Positions 33,145 to 39,763 of a stretch of DNA of 39,763 nt are shown here, piece by piece. The DNA lies in contig CAYSXY010000015.1 in assembly GCA_964435165.1 (NCBI GenBank), positions 1 through 39,763 of the forward strand, in the 5' to 3' direction. Both the position numbers and the translations under genes were made by a program. Position 1 is the first letter of the stretch; the number at the start of each line of letters is the position of its first letter. Source of the stretch: CAYSXY01 sp964435165. GTDB lineage: Bacteria; Pseudomonadota; Alphaproteobacteria; Rickettsiales; RI-342. Below the pieces are notes generated by a model. That model did not search any database. It worked only from the letters and a program-made list of their open reading frames with translations, and was not told the origin of the DNA.

Positions 33145-33699
33145 TTATTGCACGGCCTCGACGCCCATAACCTCCGGCACATAATGTTTCAGCATATTTT
33201 CAATGCCATTTTTGAGCGTTATGGTTGAGCTTGGGCATCCTGAGCATGCGCCATGCATTTCCAGCTTGACGATGCCATCTTCAAATCCATGAAAAATGAT
33301 GTCTCCGCCATCCTGCGCCACCGCGGGACGTACCCTTGTTTCGATTAATTCCTTGATTTGGACCACCAGCGGGTCATCATTTTCATCGGCAGACTGATTG
33401 GCAGCCTGTGATGGTATCATTACCGGTAATCCGGCCATAAAATGCTCCATAATCGTCGTCAGTACCAGCGGTTTGACAACGTCCCAATCTGCTTTCGGCT
33501 GTTTGGTGATGGAGATAAAATCATGCCCCAAAAATACGCCCTTCACTTCATCCAGCTCTAACAAAATCGTAGCAAGCGGCGATTGACTGCGTGCCTCTTC
33601 CAGTTCAACAAAGCTGGCCGTGCCTTTTTCCATCACTGTTTGTCCGGGTAAGAATTTCAATGTCTCCGGGTTGGGAGTGGGCTGCGTTTGGATGAACAT
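33145..33699 (-). CDS. nfuA: NfuA/NFU1-type Fe-S scaffold protein
   Basis: The protein carries or delivers Fe-S clusters. From 33699 it has 184 residues: an N-terminal Nfu domain (MFIQTQPTPNPETLKFLPG, residues 1-19 and onward to about 90), a charged linker (about 95-110) and a C-terminal NifU domain with the cluster-binding CxxC in HGACSGCPSST near residues 149-159. This order is that of mitochondrial NFU1 and alphaproteobacterial NifU-like proteins. An AAAGG SD lies inside the longer frame that begins at 33714, so the ATG at 33699 is chosen. It converges on the FlgC-like gene (9 bp gap) and lies downstream of bioC on the same strand. Confidence 0.9.
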   Translation of the reverse strand: MFIQTQPTPNPETLKFLPGQTVMEKGTASFVELEEARSQSPLATILLELDEVKGVFLGHDFISITKQPKADWDVVKPLVLTTIMEHFMAGLPVMIPSQAANQSADENDDPLVVQIKELIETRVRPAVAQDGGDIIFHGFEDGIVKLEMHGACSGCPSSTITLKNGIENMLKHYVPEVMGVEAVQ

Positions 33700-33744
33700 G
33701 GCGCTGCCTTTCATACGTCATTAATATGGTACTAAAATGGTATA

Positions 33745-34548
33745 TTATATGGTTTGCGTTTTTTGTGCTACCAGATAATAGAGTTCCCAACTCGCCGGTA
33801 GGCCTTGCTCAGATGCATAACGCTGCACATAGTGGTTTTCCATTTCCTGAAACAACTGTCGACTCGCCATTCCCCTTCCCGGTGATTTATTGCCTGCTCC
33901 AATACGACGGACCGAATTCAGCACATCACCTACCGTGTGGTGATAAGCAATATGACGATCAATGGATTGCTGTTGTACAGCAAACCCTGCCTGCTCCAAT
34001 GCCTGGGACAATTCATTGATCTTTGGCAGTGGCAGCGTATGGGTGCCTGAAGAGCCAGCCCGGCGAAAACTGTCGCGCAATTCCATTAATGTGTTTGGGC
34101 CGAGTGTGGCGATAACCAGTATACCTTCCGGAGCCAGCAGGCGACGAGCTTCCTTGAAAAAAGCTTGCGGACGGATAAGCCATTGAACTGCAAGCGACGA
34201 GACCACTGCCTGGCATTGACGGTCTGCCACCGGCAATGCGCACATATTCGCCGCCACCGGCATCGCATTCGTATGTTTGGTCGCTAATTGACGACACATG
34301 GGCATGGCAATATCACATTCCAGCAGATGCTGATGATAAGATGCAGGCAATGCCTCACGAATAAAGCCAGTGCCTGCTCCAGCATCCATGATTATGCCAC
34401 TCGGCGTTGGCACGGCATGCTGTAATAATGTTGCCGCCTGCTTTGCAGCAAGGCGCTGCACAGACGCGTGATTATCATAGGCAGGCGCTGCACGGCTAAA
34501 TGCGGCACGCACGCGGTGTGTATCTCTCATCAAAGCGGCGCTATTCAT
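33745..34548 (-). CDS. bioC: malonyl-ACP O-methyltransferase BioC
   Basis: BioC methylates malonyl-ACP to start pimelate synthesis for biotin. The 267-residue protein has the BioC-type N-terminus (VRAAFSRAAPAYDNHASVQ, residues 13-31), the SAM-binding motif IMDAGAGTGF near residues 53-62, and the post-motif segment VVSSLAVQWL near residue 115. This is followed by RLLAPEGILVIATLGPNTLMELRDSF, all typical of BioC. The C-terminal part is YHHTVGDVLNSVRRIGA, also family-specific. A hairpin ends directly at the ATG (34549-34583). It is the partner of bioH upstream. Confidence 0.88.
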   Translation of the reverse strand: MNSAALMRDTHRVRAAFSRAAPAYDNHASVQRLAAKQAATLLQHAVPTPSGIIMDAGAGTGFIREALPASYHQHLLECDIAMPMCRQLATKHTNAMPVAANMCALPVADRQCQAVVSSLAVQWLIRPQAFFKEARRLLAPEGILVIATLGPNTLMELRDSFRRAGSSGTHTLPLPKINELSQALEQAGFAVQQQSIDRHIAYHHTVGDVLNSVRRIGAGNKSPGRGMASRQLFQEMENHYVQRYASEQGLPASWELYYLVAQKTQTI

Positions 34549-34583
34549 AGCTAATCTACTATTATTACAATGCTAGATTAGCT
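34549..34583 (-). promoter_or_regulatory. perfect hairpin between bioH stop and bioC start
   Basis: The arms AGCTAATCTA (34549-34558) and TAGATTAGCT (34574-34583) are perfectly complementary with a 15-base loop. In the message the stem's 3' arm touches the bioC ATG, and the 5' arm overlaps the bioH stop. No SD is visible outside it, so folding could limit bioC translation or couple it to bioH. Confidence 0.55.
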
Positions 34584-35259
34584 GCTGTATATATTCACGA
34601 ATAATAGTTTGCACGGCTTTTTCGTTATGAAGATGTGGTGCATGGGCGCAGCGCGGCCATAAATGCACCTCGCAATCAGATGCGGCAGCGGTAATGTGCG
34701 ATGCCTGTGCATAGGCCACAATGGCGTCCTGTTCACCATGAATCACGCAAACGGGCGGCAACTGCCACCGTTCTTTAGCGCCGGATAATGCACCAAGTAC
34801 GGCCAGCCAGTAGCGCAAATAAGCTGAGTGATGCACATGCAGGCGGCATTGCTCGCGTACTTCCGCCTCATAGCTATCACCATGGGCGATAAGCCCGGCA
34901 AAGCGCTTGAGTTGACGATGGGAATCCAACTCATAATTATGGCAAAACGCATCAAATGCTCTTTCTTCCATGCCGGAGGGCATGCGATTATCCGCGACAA
35001 ATTGCCAGGCGCTGCTGAGCAGAATCAGTGCTTTTGGCTGAATGACACCACGCCCGCAGGCAGCCATGGCCACTTGTCCGCCCAAAGACCATCCGAAAAT
35101 GATATCCGGTTGTTTTTTCTCCAACGCGCGAAAGGTTGCGTCCAATGTGGGAAATGATTGATAATCCAGCGGTTGATGTACCACACCGGGTGTATCGTCC
35201 GTCAGTGAAAAAAGTTCATCGGCTGGGCGTGACCAGCCGCTCAAGGAGATCAGTTTCAT
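34573..35259 (-). CDS. bioH: BioH-like carboxylesterase
   Basis: BioH releases pimeloyl-ACP from its methyl ester. The 228-residue alpha/beta hydrolase has the nucleophile elbow FGWSLGGQVA near residues 55-64, the acid in VIHGEQDAIVAYAQA near residues 174-188 and the histidine in WPRCAHAPHLHN near residues 202-213, equivalent to GHAPFISHP in BioH. It is a little shorter than the 256 residues of E. coli BioH. The N-terminus LISLSGWSRPADE is also BioH/BioG-like, and the position directly upstream of bioC settles the role fairly well. BioG is an alternative name for short forms. Confidence 0.83.
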   Translation of the reverse strand: MKLISLSGWSRPADELFSLTDDTPGVVHQPLDYQSFPTLDATFRALEKKQPDIIFGWSLGGQVAMAACGRGVIQPKALILLSSAWQFVADNRMPSGMEERAFDAFCHNYELDSHRQLKRFAGLIAHGDSYEAEVREQCRLHVHHSAYLRYWLAVLGALSGAKERWQLPPVCVIHGEQDAIVAYAQASHITAAASDCEVHLWPRCAHAPHLHNEKAVQTIIREYIQQLI

Positions 35260-35272
35260 CGTTCAGACTGCC

Positions 35273-35944
35273 TTATGGGGTGATCGATCCATGCCAGAAA
35301 TACCAACCGATGCCCATGGTGAAAATCCAATTGCCATAGAGCGCATGTTCTACAGACACCAGGGCGAGTGAGCGCGTACTGGCATAGGTGCTGGCGAAAA
35401 AATAGCCCGCCAACAGGCCAAGCACCGGTGCAACCGGGTTAATGTAGAGAATATGGGCGTAGGCAAAGACAATGGCGCTGGCGATGATCAATGCTTTCTC
35501 TGTTTTGAACAACGAACGAAAGCGCGCGAAGAAATAAGTACAGAAGATAAATTCCTGCGGAGTAGCGGAAAGCAACGGATAGGCCGTCATAATCAACGCC
35601 CATAGATCAGGGTGTTCGCGGGGCAGAAAAAACAGCCGTGATGGATCATACAGATATAAAAACGGCACTAGTAAGATCGCCGAAATAACAAAGCGCTGCA
35701 GCATGGGCAGCATGGCGCTGCGATCCTTCAAAGCGCTGAATTTCCAGATATCTTCGCTATGGGCCTCCGGTTCGCGTCGATAGAGAATAAGGGTAATGGC
35801 CAAGGCCGACCAGAGGAAGAAAAACATCATATCGGCAAGGCGATACATAATGACGATGGTGGGTAGCACCACGCAAAGCAGTGTGAATTCCAGCACCCGC
35901 CAAGGCTGTGTGTGCCAGTCTGAAAGGAAGGAGGGAGCTTTCAT
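35273..35944 (-). CDS. CPBP family intramembrane metalloprotease
   Basis: The protein (223 residues) has about six membrane helices and the CPBP (Abi) signature. The first motif is LSATPQEFIFCTYFFARFRS, near residues 125-145, with Q-E in place of the usual E-E. The second is a helix with FAYAHILY, and the third VSVEHALYGNWIF. Members cut or process membrane proteins; the substrate is unknown here. The first glutamate change could reduce activity, although such variants are common. An ATG at 35944 is preferred over a TTG at 35947. It starts 3 bp after the DUF2971 stop and precedes bioH by 13 bp, so it may be cotranscribed with the biotin genes. Confidence 0.78.
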   Translation of the reverse strand: MKAPSFLSDWHTQPWRVLEFTLLCVVLPTIVIMYRLADMMFFFLWSALAITLILYRREPEAHSEDIWKFSALKDRSAMLPMLQRFVISAILLVPFLYLYDPSRLFFLPREHPDLWALIMTAYPLLSATPQEFIFCTYFFARFRSLFKTEKALIIASAIVFAYAHILYINPVAPVLGLLAGYFFASTYASTRSLALVSVEHALYGNWIFTMGIGWYFWHGSITP

Positions 35945-35947
35945 CAA

Positions 35948-36793
35948 TCAGTGAATTTGTTCAAATTCAATTTTATATTCTGTCTCGCTGCGCTTGCCTT
36001 GAAAAATCTTTGTTTTTTGGCAGATGTTTTTTACAGCGTCAATCAGTAAAGATGTGTTCCGCTCTTTCTTACTCTTAAAGCCAAAATAAATCGCATCTAT
36101 TATCATATTAATCTCACTTAAATTGATAAGGATACCAGATAAGCCAAACTCATTCTTATTTTCAACATTGTGCATGATTCTGTATTCGTGTTCGTATCTC
36201 CAATCTGAGTATTTTGTCGTCATAGCCACCATAAAGCTGTCTAAAAGCGGTAGCGAATCATTATTAATGAATTTGGCCACATCATTTGCACTTCCCAACT
36301 CTGGTAAATTTTCTGATTCCAGATAATGAACAGGGTATATAATGCTTTTTTCATCATGAAGTTCACATTTTTGATTTATCAAAAACTTAAGCATTACCCC
36401 TTTGTGATTATCACCATAATGTCCCCACATCAGCACTCTGCTGGGCTCTGATGCAACACCTTTAGCCGCACAATACACATAAATTTTTTTAGACAACTTT
36501 GACAGGAAACACTTGAATCCATCTCTGCTTTTGGAATCAAACCACTTAGATACCTGTGTGTTTATGCTGTTTTCATCTTTGAGGTATTTGCTTAATTCTA
36601 CTTTTAGCTCGTCCTTGCTAAAATTTATTCTTGGTACTATTTGCATATCAAATGGATCATTAAATGTGTGTGGCGCTCCGAACCAAACTCTTTTATTTTC
36701 GATGATATCCAGAGTGCGAGAGAAATTTGACTCTGGATCGTCTGGATCACCACTAAAACTTCTAAACTTTAATAACTCATACGTATTCGTCAT
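35948..36793 (-). CDS. DUF2971 domain protein, A+T-rich insertion
   Basis: Function unknown. The 281-residue soluble protein matches DUF2971. Its family features are LLKFRSF near residue 7, RVWFGAPHTFNDPFD near residues 35-49, VLMWGHYGDNHKGVMLKF near residues 120-137, WRYEHEYRIM near residues 196-205 and AIYFGFKS near residue 235. Base composition is visibly richer in A+T than both sides, and AAA, AAT and ATT codons dominate, which suggests recent acquisition. The start has a good SD (GAGG). It lies within the biotin block, next to a palindromic repeat. No defence role can be read from the sequence. Confidence 0.8.
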   Translation of the reverse strand: MTNTYELLKFRSFSGDPDDPESNFSRTLDIIENKRVWFGAPHTFNDPFDMQIVPRINFSKDELKVELSKYLKDENSINTQVSKWFDSKSRDGFKCFLSKLSKKIYVYCAAKGVASEPSRVLMWGHYGDNHKGVMLKFLINQKCELHDEKSIIYPVHYLESENLPELGSANDVAKFINNDSLPLLDSFMVAMTTKYSDWRYEHEYRIMHNVENKNEFGLSGILINLSEINMIIDAIYFGFKSKKERNTSLLIDAVKNICQKTKIFQGKRSETEYKIEFEQIH

Positions 36794-36865
36794 AGTTAAT
36801 TTTCCTCAATGCTATTCCCGAAATATCCTAAGCCGAATCAATATTATAGCGCTATTGATTAATGG

Positions 36866-36885
36866 ATTCCCGCCTTCGCGGGAAT
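36866..36885. repeat. palindromic repeat ATTCCCGC-CTTC-GCGGGAAT
   Basis: The perfect 8-base arms with a CTTC loop match a palindrome type scattered in many proteobacterial genomes. It lies 7 bp after the bioF stop and upstream of the DUF2971 start, at the boundary of the A+T-rich segment. It may act as the bioF terminator, but no T-run follows. Confidence 0.6.
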
Positions 36886-36892
36886 GACGTAG

Positions 36893-38101
36893 TCATATCA
36901 ATGTTTTTAAAGCGGATATCAATTGCCTCACCTGTTCCTCGTTATGTGCTGCGCTGAAGGTAATGCGCAGGCGTGAGGTGCCCTCCGGCACGGTCGGGGG
37001 GCGTATGGCCATCACCAACAATCCTTGCTCGGCTAATTGCTGTGAATAGCTGAGCGCTTTGGCTTCGTCACCGATCACCACCGGTACAATAGGGCTGTGC
37101 GGTACTGGCAGGCCAAGCGCATTGCAAAAACGTTGTGCATATTTTAGCGGTGCGGCGCAGCGCGTCTTGTCCTGCTGCATGATGCGAATGGCGGCAATGC
37201 TGGCGGCAATGGTGGCAGGTGGCAGCGCGGTGCTGAAGACAAAGGGCCGCGCCGTTGCCGCCAAAAACTCAATCACCGGCTGTGAAGCGCAGAGATAGCC
37301 ACCATAGCTGCCTGCAGCTTTGGAAAGGGTGCCGGTCTGGAGATCAGCTTTATAGGCCTTCTTCCCCCCTCCCGACCTCCCCCCGCTGGCGGGAGGAGGA
37401 GATTCTTCTTCATAGAGCAGCCCCAGCCCATGCGCATCGTCGGTCATTAACCAGCACCCATGCGTGTCGGCCAGTTGGCGCAATTCGCTAAGCGGTGCAA
37501 TGTCACCATCCATGCTGAACACAGTTTCGGTGATAATTAGGCAGCGATGATAATCATGCCGATGTTGCTCAAGCAATGAGTCCAGATGCGCTATATCATT
37601 ATGAGCGAAGCGTTTGACCGCTGCGCCGGAGATACGCGAGCCATCCAGAATGCAGGCATGGGCCAGCTTGTCAGCGATGATGATATCGTCCTTACCCATC
37701 AGCCGTTCGATGACGCTTAAATTGGCGGCATATCCACTGCTGAAGACCAGTGCTGCGTCGGTGCCTTTATACTCCGCCAGCAAGGATTCCAACTCAGGAT
37801 AGAGCGGATGATTACCGGAAATGAGGCGCGATGCCCCTCCCCCGGCTCCATAGCGCTCCAGTGCCTCTTTGGCGGCGGCAATCACCTCCGGGTGGCGGCC
37901 CAGCCCTAAATAGTCATTGCTGCTGAAATTGATGAGCCTACGGCCATCACGCTCCACAATCGCCGGTTCTTGCGGGATGGTCTCTACCAGGTAACGCCAG
38001 CGGTTTGTGTCTTTCAAGCGCTGGCTGCGTGCTCGCATGTCATCGTCTAACGTTATTGCAGGCGATGAAGGGTATGCGGTTGTTTGACTGGCGTTTGACA
38101 T
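36893..38101 (-). CDS. bioF: 8-amino-7-oxononanoate synthase BioF
   Basis: BioF condenses pimeloyl-ACP and alanine in biotin synthesis. The protein (402 residues from 38101) is a PLP alpha-oxoamine synthase: FSSNDYLGLGRHP near residue 60, YGAGGGASRLISGNHP, the cofactor-binding DDAHGLGLL near residues 221-229 and the PLP lysine in GTLSKAAGSYGG. Between the last two lies an unusual PPPASGGRSGGGKK segment produced by a GC-rich palindrome inserted in frame (37377-37398). It falls in a surface loop in relatives, so activity is likely kept. A start at 38113 is possible but lacks an SD; GGA before 38101 is better. Divergent from bioB. Confidence 0.9.
   Translation of the reverse strand: MSNASQTTAYPSSPAITLDDDMRARSQRLKDTNRWRYLVETIPQEPAIVERDGRRLINFSSNDYLGLGRHPEVIAAAKEALERYGAGGGASRLISGNHPLYPELESLLAEYKGTDAALVFSSGYAANLSVIERLMGKDDIIIADKLAHACILDGSRISGAAVKRFAHNDIAHLDSLLEQHRHDYHRCLIITETVFSMDGDIAPLSELRQLADTHGCWLMTDDAHGLGLLYEEESPPPASGGRSGGGKKAYKADLQTGTLSKAAGSYGGYLCASQPVIEFLAATARPFVFSTALPPATIAASIAAIRIMQQDKTRCAAPLKYAQRFCNALGLPVPHSPIVPVVIGDEAKALSYSQQLAEQGLLVMAIRPPTVPEGTSRLRITFSAAHNEEQVRQLISALKTLI
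37377..37398. repeat. palindromic element inside bioF
   Basis: On the plus strand CTCCCCCCGC and GCGGGAGGAG pair around a TG tip, with one non-Watson-Crick position. A further C/G run (37363-37376) adjoins it. The segment adds no stop and no frameshift and codes for a Pro/Ser/Gly-rich loop of about ten extra residues. It resembles insertions of intergenic repeats into genes. Confidence 0.6.
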
Positions 38102-38111
38102 TGATTTTTCC

Positions 38112-38133
38112 ATGTTTCATTGCATTGAAACAT
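38112..38133. promoter_or_regulatory. 22-base dyad at the bioF start
   Basis: ATGTTTCA and TGAAACAT face each other across TTGCAT. It lies immediately upstream of the chosen bioF start and includes the alternative ATG at 38113. It does not match the BioR or E. coli BirA operators known to me. It could be an operator, or the leading hairpin of a repeat, because a GCGTTCA...AGGCT core-like stretch follows at 38138. Confidence 0.4.
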
Positions 38134-38217
38134 TATTTGCGTTCACGCGCCACGCAGGCTGCGCTCCCCCTTGGTTGCCAGTCCCCGCTACGCTCGTCTC
38201 TGTGTAGCATTCGCTAA

Positions 38218-38247
38218 TTGAGTCTCTACTCTATGTTTGATATAGAG
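38218..38247 (+). promoter_or_regulatory. bioB promoter with overlapping dyad
   Basis: TTGAGT (38218-38223) and TATAGA (38241-38246) are 17 bp apart. CTCTAT (38229-38234) and ATAGAG (38242-38247) form a dyad that covers the -10 box and could serve as a repressor site. AGGA at 38265 is the bioB ribosome site. Confidence 0.5.
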
Positions 38248-38276
38248 CAAAGCACAGATAACATAGGACAATTAGA

Positions 38277-39308
38277 ATGCTGCAACACGCTACCCATACC
38301 GAATCTGCCCCTGAGCCGCAAGCGGCGGTAACAAAGGCTTTCGTAAAAACAGATCCGAATATTCGGCATGATTGGACGCGCGACGAGGCATTAGCACTGT
38401 TTGCCCTGCCGTTTAATGATTTGCTCTTTCGCGCGCATAGCCTGCATCGACAGTATTTTAAGCCGAATGAAGTGCAGATCAGCACTTTGCTGAGCATCAA
38501 AACCGGCGGCTGCCCGGAGGATTGCAGCTATTGTCCGCAAAGTGCGCGCTATAACACCGGGGTTCAGGCAGAAAAGTTGATGGCAACTAGTGCTGTGCTT
38601 GCTAAAGCACAGCAAGCGAAGGATGCCGGGGCCAGCCGCTTTTGCATGGGGGCGGCCTGGCGTGATCTGAAAGATCGCGATGTGGTGAAACTGGCAGAGA
38701 TCATACAGGGTGTGAAGGGCCTCGGCCTTGAGACCTGCATGACGCTTGGCATGCTCACCCGTGAGCAGGCTGATGCGCTGAAAGAGGCCGGGCTGGATTT
38801 TTACAACCATAATGTCGATAGCTCGGAAGAATATTACAAAGAGATCATCACCACGCGGACCTATCAAGAACGGTTGAATACGCTGGAGAATGTGCGTGAA
38901 TCTGGCATGAGCGTATGCTCCGGTGGCATTGTTGGCATGGGCGAGTCCTTGGATGATCGTGCTGGCATGCTCGTCACGCTAGCGACGCTGCCGACACATC
39001 CGCAATCGGTGCCGATTAACCTGCTGGTGCGGGTGGAAGGCACCCCGATGTATGGTAATGATGAACTTGATCCCTTCGATTTTGTGCGCACCATTGCGGT
39101 GGCGCGCATCATGATGCCTGCCAGCGTGGTGCGGCTGTCTGCCGGGCGTGAAGAGATGAATGAGCAAACGCAGGCGCTGTGCTTTTTTGCCGGAGCCAAT
39201 TCCATTTTCTATGGCGATAAACTGCTCACCACCGCCAATCCCGAAGCAGTTGAAGATAAAAAACTGTTCAGCAAGCTTGGGCTGGAGCCGATGGATGTGG
39301 CTGCGTGA
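38277..39308 (+). CDS. bioB: biotin synthase BioB
   Basis: BioB is a radical SAM enzyme that inserts sulfur into dethiobiotin. The 343-residue protein has the radical SAM motif C79-PED-C83-SY-C86 and the other BioB hallmarks: NEVQISTLLSIKTGGCPEDC, CMGAAWR near residue 122, YNHNVDSSEEYY near residue 182 and SGGIVGMGES. The [2Fe-2S]-ligand arginine and cysteines are in the expected segments (RLSAGREEM near residue 285). The length is close to E. coli BioB. It is divergent from bioF with 163 bp between. bioA and bioD are not in the window. Confidence 0.97.
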   Translation: MLQHATHTESAPEPQAAVTKAFVKTDPNIRHDWTRDEALALFALPFNDLLFRAHSLHRQYFKPNEVQISTLLSIKTGGCPEDCSYCPQSARYNTGVQAEKLMATSAVLAKAQQAKDAGASRFCMGAAWRDLKDRDVVKLAEIIQGVKGLGLETCMTLGMLTREQADALKEAGLDFYNHNVDSSEEYYKEIITTRTYQERLNTLENVRESGMSVCSGGIVGMGESLDDRAGMLVTLATLPTHPQSVPINLLVRVEGTPMYGNDELDPFDFVRTIAVARIMMPASVVRLSAGREEMNEQTQALCFFAGANSIFYGDKLLTTANPEAVEDKKLFSKLGLEPMDVAA

Positions 39309-39449
39309 CATCAGTAAGCCTAATTACTTTGCTAATTTTAATAAAAAGCACCTTGTATTAAAACCTTAATTCTTTTGCAGTAAAATGAAGGGGTAAAATA
39401 CCGTACCGATAACACTGTGTACGGGATAGTAGGGAAAGGTAAAAACCCT

Positions 39450-39731
39450 ATGCGCTCTTTGATTAACTGGATTCGTTCCGTAATGCTCGTGCTGCTGCAC
39501 AGCATCCTGTCCGACGTTCGTCAGCTTCGTACCATGCCGCTGTGGAGCCGCGTCTCCATTGTGATGGTCAGCGTCATCGCAGCACTCTTGGGTGTGTTGC
39601 TGGCACCCGATGTCGTCGGTGTGCCCGGACTCGGCATCGCCAGCCTGTTTCTGGGGATGGTGGTTACGGTTGTATACGCCATCTTTTGGTTGGTTGATTT
39701 GCTGGATGATATGAACCTATCCCTGAATTAA
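39450..39731 (+). CDS. small two-helix membrane protein of unknown function
   Basis: The protein (93 residues from the ATG at 39450) has a basic amphipathic N-terminus (MRSLINWIRSVMLVLLHS), a cytoplasmic loop, and two hydrophobic helices (about 39-55, SIVMVSVIAALLGVLLA, and about 62-82). It ends in an acidic tail (DLLDDMNL). I do not recognise it. AGGGAAAGG lies upstream at a usable distance. The frame is open to 39417, but the extra residues are polar and unlike a start. It follows bioB by about 140 bp of A+T-rich sequence with no clear terminator. Confidence 0.6.
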   Translation: MRSLINWIRSVMLVLLHSILSDVRQLRTMPLWSRVSIVMVSVIAALLGVLLAPDVVGVPGLGIASLFLGMVVTVVYAIFWLVDLLDDMNLSLN

Positions 39732-39763
39732 GTTATGTGCTATGGTTTGTATTGCGCGATTGG

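Noticed and set aside
35948..36793. DUF2971 gene as an anti-phage defence gene
   Set aside because: No nuclease, toxin or defence partner lies next to it and no diagnostic motif is seen; composition alone does not show function.
1..39763. CRISPR array, tRNA, rRNA, prophage or transposase
   Set aside because: No regular spacer-repeat series, cloverleaf, rRNA segment, integrase or transposase motif was recognised by eye.

Overview
The window reads as chromosome of a flagellated, Gram-negative alphaproteobacterium with mid-range G+C. The main evidence is gene order and family type. FliX is divergent from a flgI operon and is followed by dksA, as in Caulobacter-like bacteria. There is an mltB-rlpA-dac-tmk-holB-metG-tatD-MBL string and an erpA/dgt/argS/SPOR/nagZ string, both typical of Alphaproteobacteria. 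The DksA has lost its zinc ligands, as in Rhodobacter. A detached virB8-virB9 pair resembles the scattered type IV secretion genes of Rickettsiales-related lineages. I cannot place the organism below class level.

Layout. (1) 1-8187: flagellar block on the minus strand, flgI > flgJ-like rod protein > FlgN-like chaperone > flgK > flgL > fliW > fliB > a small unknown gene; fliX is divergent and flgI has a good sigma-54 promoter. (2) 8302-9299: dksA, then a gene-free tract of about 560 bp packed with hairpins, including one copy of a structured repeat. (3) 9300-11096: virB9 and virB8 without the rest of a type IV secretion system. (4) 11159-19184: minus-strand housekeeping run with several ATGA overlaps, covering peptidoglycan enzymes (mltB, rlpA, D-Ala-D-Ala carboxypeptidase), tmk, holB, metG, tatD and an MBL hydrolase. 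(5) 19271-29179: tatB, tatA, a ferric-iron ABC transporter with a Fur-like site, nagZ, a SPOR protein, argS and dgt. (6) 29318-33135: plus strand, erpA, then xthA > DUF2914 lipid/periplasm protein > VanX-like dipeptidase, a second gene-poor tract with the second repeat copy, and an orphan FlgC-like rod protein. (7) 33145-39308: nfuA-like gene and a biotin block (bioC, bioH, bioF on minus; bioB divergent) interrupted by a CPBP protease and an A+T-rich DUF2971 gene. A small two-helix membrane protein closes the window.

Themes: hook-filament junction assembly with flagellin control (FlgK, FlgL, FliW, FliB); cell-wall cutting and recycling (MltB, RlpA, Dac, NagZ, SPOR, VanX-like); Fe-S and iron supply (FbpABC, ErpA, Nfu) feeding Fe-S enzymes such as BioB; and biotin synthesis by the BioC-BioH route.

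The most unusual signals are not ordinary genes. Two intergenic elements, at 9071-9168 and 32616-32708, share a core and a hairpin loop while their terminal stems differ in sequence but stay fully complementary. A palindrome is inserted in frame inside bioF. Several inverted repeats sit on start codons or promoters (bioC, bioF, bioB, dgt/erpA). No tRNA, rRNA, CRISPR array, transposase or phage gene was recognised.
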